Shown one piece after another: positions 46,701-56,618 of a stretch of DNA of 64,000 bases (the first letter of the stretch is position 1; each line of letters opens with the position of its first letter). Position numbers and translations under genes: made by a program. Under the pieces are notes generated by a model. That model worked only from the letters and a program-made list of their open reading frames with translations, was not told where the DNA came from and made no database searches. The stretch is from positions 22,005,281 to 22,069,280 of the forward strand of contig NC_081143.1 of NCBI RefSeq assembly GCF_958295425.1, written 5' to 3'. The DNA is from Solea solea (Eukaryota; Chordata; Actinopteri; Pleuronectiformes; Soleidae).

Positions 46701-48896
46701 TTTTTGGCGATTTTGGCGAATTCGCAGCAATGGTATTTGAACTAACTCCTCCTAGAGTTTTCGTGCGATCACCTTCAAACTTGGTGAGGTCCCTGTGGAC
46801 CAGTTGAGGAGCTCACGGTATCAAAAGTTTTTTCAAATGTCGCATGGCGCACGAGATAGGGGGCGGCAAAGTTCGTGATGATTCTGATGTTTCGCATCAG
46901 AAAAACAAAACTCTTATAACTTTGCGATGGAAGGTCCGATCCGAACCAAACTTGCTATGATTGATGATGGGCCATGGCTGAAGACGTCTATGAAAAAACG
47001 GTGAAGTTTGAAAACAGCGCCTCCTTGTGGTGAAAGAAAATACACAAAAAAAAAGTTTTTTTACGATTTCGAGAATAACTTTTACACAGGTAATCGTACC
47101 GCACTCAAAATTGGTGACAACAGTCAAAACACATGGTAGATGATGCGTGATCAATATGACGACAAATCGTTTAACGGTGTTGCCATGGCAACGACGCAAA
47201 GTCGGATTTTTGGGACAAAAAATCAAACTGCTACAACTTCGTGAATCCTGGTCCGATCTGAACCAAACTTGCTAGGATTGATGATAGTCCGGCCCTAAAG
47301 ACGTCTATATGAAAATATTAAATTTCGAAAACAGCGCCCCCTGGTGACAGCAGACAATATGACAGCTTGTATTTCAATTATCTCCTCCTAGAGCTTTTGT
47401 GCGATCACCTTCAAACTTGGTGAGATCAATGTGGACGAGTTGAGCATCAAAAGTTATCAAAAGCTTTTTAAAATATTGTATGGCGTACGAGATAGGGGGC
47501 GCCAAAATTGGAGATAATAATAATTTTTCATAACAGACAATGAAACTCTTATAACTTCGCGATGGAAGGTCTGATCCCAACCAAACTTGCTATAGTTGAT
47601 GATGGTTAGTTGCTGAAGACGACTATGTTGCTGAAACGGTACATTTTGAAAACAGCGCCTCCTGGTGGTGGTAGAAAATTCTAAAAAAACAAACTGTTAC
47701 AACTTTGCCAATCCTGGTCCAATCTGAATCAAACTTGCAAGGATTGATGACAGTCCGGCCCTGAACACGTCTATATGAAATTATTCATTTTCAAATACAG
47801 CGCCCCCTGGTGACAGCAGACAGAATTACATTTATAGTTTTTGATGCTGCTCCAACAGGGATTGTTGTATCCACTTGAAACTTAGTATGTGGGACCCCAG
47901 ACCCTTCCTCAACATGTCCGTAAAAGGTCACCTCCCTACAGGAAGTGGAACGCCCGAAACAGGAAGTAAAGTCTTACATTGTCCGATTGACACGAAACTA
48001 GATATGTGAGTTACTGGACCTTCCCTGAACATGTTTACGGAGACGCCATTGACCGAACAGGAAGTCGGCCATTTTAAACAGGAAGTGCCCTCTAACTTTG
48101 CCGTTCGTTGTCCGATCTGCACAAAACCTTATATGTGACACCAGGGACCTGTCCTGAGCATGTCCGTAAAAGGTCACCTCCCTACAGGAAGTGGAACGCC
48201 CAAAACAGGAAGTAAAGTCTTACATTGTCCGATCTGAACAAAACTTGATATGTAAGACAAGGGAACTTCCCTGAACACGTTTACGGAGACGAACAGGAAG
48301 TTGGCCATTTTAAACAGGAAGTGCCCTCTAACTTTGCCGTACGTTGTCCGATTTGCACGAAACATTTTATGTGACACCAGGGACCTGTCCTGAGCATGTC
48401 TGCAAGAGATGACCTCCCAACAGGAAGTGGAATGCCCGAAACAGGAAGTAAACTCCAAGATTATCCAATCTGCACAAAACTTGATATGTAAGACAAGGGA
48501 AGTTCCCTGAACACGTTTACGGACATGCACTTGACCGAACAGAAAGTCTGCCATTTTAAACAGGAAGTGCTCTATAACTTTGTCATACGTTGCCCGATCC
48601 CCCCCGAAATTTGGAACGACATGCGTGGGGACGCCGCTGAAAATAACTAGTACTGAAAATAACTAGTACTGAAAATAACTAGTACCGCGCGCGGTGAATG
48701 AACGGGTGAGAGCGCGAGGCACGCGGGGAGCCGTGGCACACGGCGACCCGCGTGGGTCGGCTCGAACCCGTTCAGAACCGCGCGCGGTACTAGTTATTAG
48801 GGTTCGAGCAACAAGGTTGCAAGAAACCTATTGAAACTGGAAGGATTATTAGGGTTCGAGCAACAAGGTTGCAAGAACCCTATTGAAATGCAAAAG

Positions 48897-48930
<34 letters not shown>

Positions 48931-51395
48931 CTAAAAGTAAATCGCATTTTTGAGGCCTTTCCCATACCCCAAAACTCACAGATTTTTGTGACCGCATCAA
49001 TCCTGGTGTAAATTTACGTCTGAAAGTCGTTCGGGGAAAATGCGTGGAAAATTGGAGGTGGGAGGGGCTAAAAAGTCACGCAAAAAACTTCTATTAGGTC
49101 AACTCATGTCGGGTTTAACGTAGGTGAACGAAACTTGGTACACACGTTCATTAGGTGGGAACGGTCAAAAAAGTCGATGACGACTTTCCCGTGAAACCTA
49201 CAGGAAGTCCGCCATCTTGGGTTGATTGGCCATTTTTGGGCGATTTTGGCGAATTCGCAGCAATGGTATTTGAACTAACTCCTCCTAGAGTTTTCGTGCG
49301 ATCACCTTCAAACTTGGTGAGGTCCCTGTGGACCAGTTGAGGAGCTCACGGTATCAAAAGTTTTTTCAAATGTCGCACGGCGCACGAGATAGGGGGCGGC
49401 AAAGTTCGTGATGATTCTGATGTTTCGCATCAGAAAAAAAAAACTCTTATAACTTTGCGATGGAAGGTCCGATCCGAACCAAACTTGCTATGATTGATGA
49501 TGGGCCATGGCTGAAGACGTCTATGAAAAAACGGTGAAGTTTGAAAACAGCGCCTCCTTGTGGTGAAAGAAAATACACAAAAAAAAAGTTTTTTTACGAT
49601 TTGGGGAATAACTTTTACACAGATAATCGTACCGTACTCAAAATTGGTGACAACAGTCAAAACACATGGTAGATGATGCGTGATCAATATGACGACAAAT
49701 CGTTTAACGGTGTTGCCATGGCAACGACGCAAAGTCGGATTTTTGGGACAAAAAATCAAACTGCTACAACTTCGCGAATCCTGGTCCGATCTGAACCAAA
49801 CTGGCTAGGATTGATGATAGTCCGGCCCTAAAGACGTCTATATGAAAATATTCAATTTCGAAAACAGCGCCCCCTGGGGACAGCAGACAATATGACAGCT
49901 TGTATTTCAATTATCTCCTCCTAGAGCTTTTGTGCGATCACCTTCAAACTTGGTGAGATCAATGTGGACGAGTTGAGCATCAAAAGTTATCAAAAGCTTT
50001 TTAAAATATTGTATGGCGTACGAGATAGGGGGCGCCAAAATTGGAGATAATAATCATTTTTCATAACAGACAATGAAACTCTTATAACTTCGCGATGGAA
50101 GGTCTGATCCCAACCAAACTTGCTATAGTTGATGATGGTTAGTTGCTGAAGACGACTATGTTGCTGAAACGTTACATTTTGAAAACAGCGCCTCCTGGTG
50201 GTGGTAGAAAATTCTAAAAAAACAAACTGTCACAACTTTGCCAATCCTGGTCCGATCTGAACCAAACTTGCAAGGATTGATGACAGTCCGGCCCTGAACA
50301 CGTCTATATGAAAATATTCATTTTCAAATACAGCGCCCCCTGGTGACAGCAGACAGAATTACATTTATAGTTTTTGATGCTGCTCCAACAGGGATTGTTG
50401 TATCCACTTGAAACTTAGTATGTGGGACCCCAGACCCTTCCTCAACATGTCCGTAAAAGGTCACCTGCCTACAGGAAGTGGAACGCCCGAAACAGGAAGT
50501 AAAGTCTTACATTGTCCGATTGACACGAAACTAGATATGTGAGTTACTGGACCTTCCCTGAACATGTTTACGGAGACGCCTTTGACCGAACAGGAAGTCG
50601 GCCATTTTAAACAGGAAGTGCCCTCTAACGTTGCCGTACGTTGTCCGATCTGCACAAAACCTTATATGTGACACCAGGGACCTGTCCTGAGCATGTCCGT
50701 AAAAGGTCACCTCCCTACAGGAAGTGGAACGCCCGAAACAGGAAGTAAAGTCTTACATTGTCCGATCTGAACAAAACTTGATATGTAAGACAAGGGAACT
50801 TCCCTGAACACGTTTACGGAGACGAACAGGAAGTTGGCCATTTTAAACAGGAAGTGCCCTCTAACTTTGCCGTACGTTGTCCGATTTGCACGAAACCTTT
50901 TATGTGACACCAGGGACCTGTCCTGAGCATGTCTGCAAGAGATGACCTCCCAACAGGAAGTGGAATGCCCGAAACAGGAAGTAAACTCTAAGATTGTCCG
51001 ATCTGAACAAAACTTGATATGTAAGACAAGGGAAGTTCCCTGAACACGTTTACGTACACGCACTTGACCGAACAGGAAGTCTGCCATTTTAAACAGGAAG
51101 TGCCCTATAACTTTGCCATACGTTGCCCGATCCCCCCAAAATTTGGATCGACATGCGCGGGGACGCCGCTGAAAATAACTAGTACTGTAAATAACTAGTA
51201 CTGAAAATAACTAGTACTGAAAATAACTAGTACCGCGCGCGGTGAATGAACGGGTGAGAGCGCGAGGCACGCGGGGAGCCGTGGCACACGGCGACCCGCG
51301 TGGGTCGGCTCGAACCCGTTCAGAACCGCGCGCGGTACTAGTTATTTTTAGGGTTCGAGCAACAAGGTTGCAAGAACCCTATTGAAACTGGAAGG

Positions 51396-51426
<31 letters not shown>

Positions 51427-54400
51427 TTATTATTCCCCCAAATGAATTGCCTTTTTGAGGCCTTTCCCATACCCCAAAACTCACCAATTTTTGTGACCGC
51501 ATCAATCCTGGTGTAAATTTACGTCTGAAAAAGGTTCGGGGAATGTGCGTCGAAAATTGAATGTGGGAGGGGCCAATAAGTGCGGCGCCACCTGTCCAAA
51601 TTCACCATGACCAACACAAATATCGCACATGCACGAAATTCGGTACACATGTGTAGTGGGTCAGGATGAAGAAAAAATTACATTATGACCATGATCCAAA
51701 CCCAACAGGAAATCCGCCATCTTGGGTTGATTGGCGATTTTTTGGCGATTTTGGCGAATTCGCAGCAATGGTATTTGAACTAACTCCTCCTAGAGTTTTC
51801 GTGCGATCACCTTCAAACTTGGTGAGGTCCCTGTGGACCAGTTGAGGAGCTCACGGTATCAAAAGTTTTTTCAAATGTCGCATGGCGCACGAGATAGGGG
51901 GCGGCAAAGTTCGTGATGATTCTGATGTTTCGCATCAGAAAAACAAAACTCTTATAACTTTGCGATGGAAGGTCCGATCCGAACCAAACTTGCTACCATT
52001 GATGATGGGCCATGGCTGAAGACGTCTATGAAAAAACGGTGAAGTTTGAAAACAGCGCCTTCTTGTGGTGAAAGAAAATACACAAAAAAAAAGTTTTTTT
52101 ACGATTTCGGGAATAACTTTTACACAGATAATCGTACCGCACTGAAAATTGGTGACAACAGTCAAAACACATGGTAGATGATGCGTGATCAATATGACGA
52201 CAAATCGTTTAACGGTGTTGCCATGGCAACGACGCAAAGTCGGATTTTTGGGACAAAAAATCAAACTGCTACAACTTCGTGAATCCTGGTCCGATCTGAA
52301 CCAAACTTGCTAGGATTGATGATAGTCCGGCCCTAAAGACGTCTATATGAAAATATTAAATTTCGAAAACAGCGCCCCCTGGTGACAGCAGACAATATGA
52401 CAGCTTGTATTTCAATTATCTCCTCCTAGAGCTTTTGTGCGATCACCTTCAAACTTGGTGAGATCAATGTGGACGAGTTGAGCATCAAAAGTTATCAAAA
52501 GCTTTTTAAAATATTGTATGGCGTACGAGATAGGGGGCGCCAAAATTGGAGATAATAATAATTTTTCATAACAGACAATGAAACTCTTATAACTTCGCGA
52601 TGGAAGGTCTGATCCCAACCAAACTTGCTATAGTTGATGATGGTTAGTTGCTGAAGACGACTATGTTGCTGAAACGGTACATTTTGAAAACAGCGCCTCC
52701 TGGTGGTGGTAGAAAATTCTAAAAAAACAAACTGTTACAACTTTGCCAATCCTGGTCCGATCTGAACCAAACTTGCAAGGATTGATGACAGTCCGGCCCT
52801 GAACACGTCTATATGAAAATATTCATTTTCAAATACAGCGTCCCCTGGTGACAGCAGACAGAATTACATTTATAGTTTTTGATGCTGCTCCAACAGGGAT
52901 TGTTGTATCCACTTGAAACTTAGTATGTGGGACCCCAGACCCTTCCTCAACATGTCCGTAAAAGGTCACCTCCCTACAGGAAGTGGAACGCCCGAAACAG
53001 GAAGTAAAGTCTTACATTGTCCGATTGACACGAAACTAGATATGTGAGTTACGGGACCTTCCTTGAACATGTTTCCGGAGACGAACAGGAAGTCGGCCAT
53101 TTTAAACAGGAAGTGCCCTCTAACTTTGCCGTACGTTGTCCGATTTGCACAAAATCTTATATGTGACACCAGGGACCTGTCCTGAGCATATCCGTAAAAG
53201 GTCACCTCCCTACAGGAAGTGGAACGCCCGAAACAGGAAGTAAAGTCTTACATTGTCCGATTGACACAAAACTAGATATGTGAGTTACGGGACCTTCCCT
53301 GAACATGTTTCCAGAGATGAACAGGAAGTTGGCCATTTTAAACAGGAAGTGCCCTCTAACTTTGCAGTACATTGTCCGATTTGCACAAAACCTTATATGT
53401 GACACCAGGGACCTGTCCTGAGCATGTCCGCAAAAGGTGACCTCCCAACAGGAAGTGGAATGCCCGAAACAGGAAGTAAACTCTAAGATTGTCCGATCTG
53501 AACAAAACTTGATATGTAAGACAAGGGAACTTCCCTTAACACGTTTACGGACGCGCATTTGACCGAACAGGAAGTCGGCCATTTTAAACAGGAAGTGCCC
53601 TATAACTTTGCCATACGTTGCCGCGATCCCCCCTGAAATTTGGATCGACATGCACGGGGACGCCGCTGAAAATAACTAGTACTGAAAATAACTAGTACTG
53701 AAAATAACTAGTACTGAAAATAACTAGTACCGCGCGCGGTGAATGAACGGGTGAGAGCGCGAGGCACGCGGGGAGCCGTGGCACACGGCGACCCGCGTGG
53801 GTCGGCTCGAACCCGTTCAGAACCGCGCGCGGTACTAGTTATTTTTATTATTATTATTCTTATTATTCCTTAAAGTAAATCGCCTTTTTGAGGCCTTTCC
53901 CATACCCCAAAACTCACAGATTTTTGTGACCGCATCAATCGTGGTGTAAATTTACGTCTGAAAAAGGTTCGGGGAATGTGCGTCAAAAATTGAATGTGGG
54001 AGGGGCCAATAAGTGCGGCGCCACCTGTCCAAATTCACCATGACCAACACAATTATCGCACATGCCCGAAATTCGGTACACATGTGTAGAAGGTCGGGAT
54101 GAAGAAAAAATTACATTATGACCATGATCCAAACCCAACAGGAAATCCGCCATCTTGGGTTGATTGGCAATTTTTTGGCGATTTTGGCGAATTCGCAGCA
54201 ATGGTATTTGAACTAACTCCTCCTAGAGTTTTCGTGCGATCACCTTCAAACTTGGTGAGGTCCCTGTGGACCAGTTGAGGAGCTCACGGTATCAAAAGTT
54301 TTTTCAAATGTCGCATGGCGCACGAGATAGGGGGCGGCAAAGTTCGTGATGATTCTGATGTTTCGCATCAGAAAAACAAAACTCTTATAACTTTGCGATG

Positions 54401-56583
54401 GAAGGTCCGATCCGAACCAAACTTGCTATGATTGATGATGGGCCATGGCTGAAGACGTCTATGAAAAAACGGTGAAGTTTGAAAACAGCGCCTCCTTGTG
54501 GTGAAAGAAAATACACAAAAAAAAAGTTTTTTTACGATTTCGAGAATAACTTTTACACAGGTAATCGTACCGCACTCAAAATTGGTGACAACAGTCAAAA
54601 CACATGGTAGATGATGCGTGATCAATATGACGACAAATCGTTTAACGGTGTTGCCATGGCAACGACGCAAAGTCGGATTTTTGGGACAAAAAATCAAACT
54701 GCTACAACTTCGTGAATCCTGGTCCGATCTGAACCAAACTTGCTAGGATTGATGATAGTCCGGCCCTAAAGACGTCTATATGAAAATATTAAATTTCGAA
54801 AACAGCGCCCCCTGGTGACAGCAGACAATATGACAGCTTGTATTTCAATTATCTCCTCCTAGAGCTTTTGTGCGATCACCTTCAAACTTGGTGAGATCAA
54901 TGTGGACGAGTTGAGCATCAAAAGTTATCAAAAGCTTTTTAAAATATTGTATGGCGTACGAGATAGGGGGCGCCAAAATTGGAGATAATAATAATTTTTC
55001 ATAACAGACAATGAAACTCTTATAACTTCGTGATGGAAGGTCTGATCCCAACCAAACTTGCTATAGTTGATGCTGGTTAGTTGCTGAAGACGACTATGTT
55101 GCTGAAACGGTACATTTTGAAAACAGCGCCTCCTGGTGGTGGTAGAAAATTCTAAAAAAACAAACTGTTACAACTTTGCCAATCCTGGTCCGATCTGAAC
55201 CAAACTTGCAAGGATTGATGACAGTCCGGCCCTGAACACGTCTATATGAAAATATTCATTTTCAAATACAGCGCCCCCTGGTGACAGCAGACAGAATTAC
55301 GTTTATAGTTTTTGATGCTGCTCCAACAGGGATTGTTGTATCCACTTGAAACTTAGTATGTGGGACCCCAGACCCTTCTGGAACATGTCCGTAAAAGGTC
55401 ACCTCCCTACAGGAAGTGGAACGCCCGAAACAGGAAGTAAAGTCTTACATTGTCCGATTGACACGAAACTAGATATGTGAGTTACCGGACCTTCCCTGAA
55501 CATGTTTACGGAGACGCCGTTGACCGAACAGGAAGTCGGCCATTTTAAACAGGAAGTGCCTTCTAACTTTGCCGTATATTGTCCGATCTGCACAAAACCT
55601 TATATGTGACACCAGGGACCTGTCCTGAGCATGTCCGTAAAAGGTCACCTCCCTACAGGAAGTGGAACGCCCGAAACAGGAAGTAAAGTCTTACATTGTC
55701 CGATCTGTACAAAACTTGATATGTAAGACAAGGGAACTTCCCTGAACACGTTTACGGAGACGAACAGGAAGTTGGCGATTTTAAACAGGAAGTGCCCTCT
55801 AACTTTGCCGTATGTTGTCCGATTTGCACAAAACCTTTTATGTGACACCAGGGACCTGTCCTGAGCATGTCTGCAAGAGATGACCTCCCAACAGGAAGTG
55901 GAATGCCCGAAACAGGAAGTAAACTCTAAGATTATCCGATCTGCACAAAACTTGATATGTAAGACAAGGGAAGTTCCCTGAACACGTTTACGTACACGCA
56001 CTTGACCGAACAGGAAGTCTGCCATTTTAAACAGGAAGTGCCCTATAACTTTGTCATACGTTGCCCGATCCCCCTCGAAATTTGGAACGACATGCGCAGG
56101 GACGCCGCTGAAAATAACTAGTACTGAAAATAACTAGTACTGAAAATAACTAGTACCGCGCGCGGTGAATGAACGGGTGAGAGCGCGAGGCACGCGGGGA
56201 GCCGTGGCACACGGCGACCCGCGTGGGTCGGCTCGAACCCGTTCAGAACCGCGCGCGGTACTAGTTATTTTCAGTACTAGTTTCTTTTGGACCTTTTCTG
56301 GCATAAACCCTGACCTTGTCAGGACCACTTGTCATCCTGAATTTGGTTTGAGGAACTGGTTAAATTTAGGATTAAGATTAAATATGATGAAATAGGTTGA
56401 ATTGTAGTTAGGTTAGGGTTAGGTTTTTAACTTGTTATGGTTAAGGTTAGGGATTTGTTTATGGTGTCCAAAGTAAATTAGAGTCCATAAATATGGAGCA
56501 GTGCCATCTGATTCAAGTTTCAAAAGGTACATTTAGAGTTAACAATATATTGGTAAGGAACTCTGAGTCTCTTATCTCTTATG

Positions 56584-56618
<35 letters not shown>

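Larger units (their letters stand above)
29638..56283. repeat. Giant tandem array of ten 2.4-3.0 kb units in ccp110 intron 4
   Basis: Ten direct, highly similar copies. Unit boundaries: 29638-32636, 32637-35120, 35121-37534, 39069-41484, 41485-43850, 43854-46322, 46323-48797, 48798-51348, 51349-53844, 53845-56271, with a palindrome remnant to 56283. Unit plan: hairpin head (six of ten units), ATT run, the block TTTTTGAGGCCTTTCCCATA, a conserved body of about 1.5 kb, three (five in unit 1) sub-repeats of 236-246 bp, then the block GGACGCCGCTG and a GC-rich quasi-palindrome. A separate element fills 37535-39068. No transposase, reverse transcriptase, helicase or other protein domain is visible on either strand. 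All units have the same orientation. The body resembles a widespread non-autonomous fish repeat that I recognise in style but cannot name. Confidence 0.93.

Noticed and set aside
29638..56271. An open frame of 109 codons (minus strand, beginning MIFCPKNPTLRR) present in all ten units, plus 64-, 68- and 126-codon frames
   Set aside because: The units are near-identical, so shared open frames are not independent evidence. The products have no recognisable domain, the short frames fall in sub-repeats, and start and stop positions drift between units.
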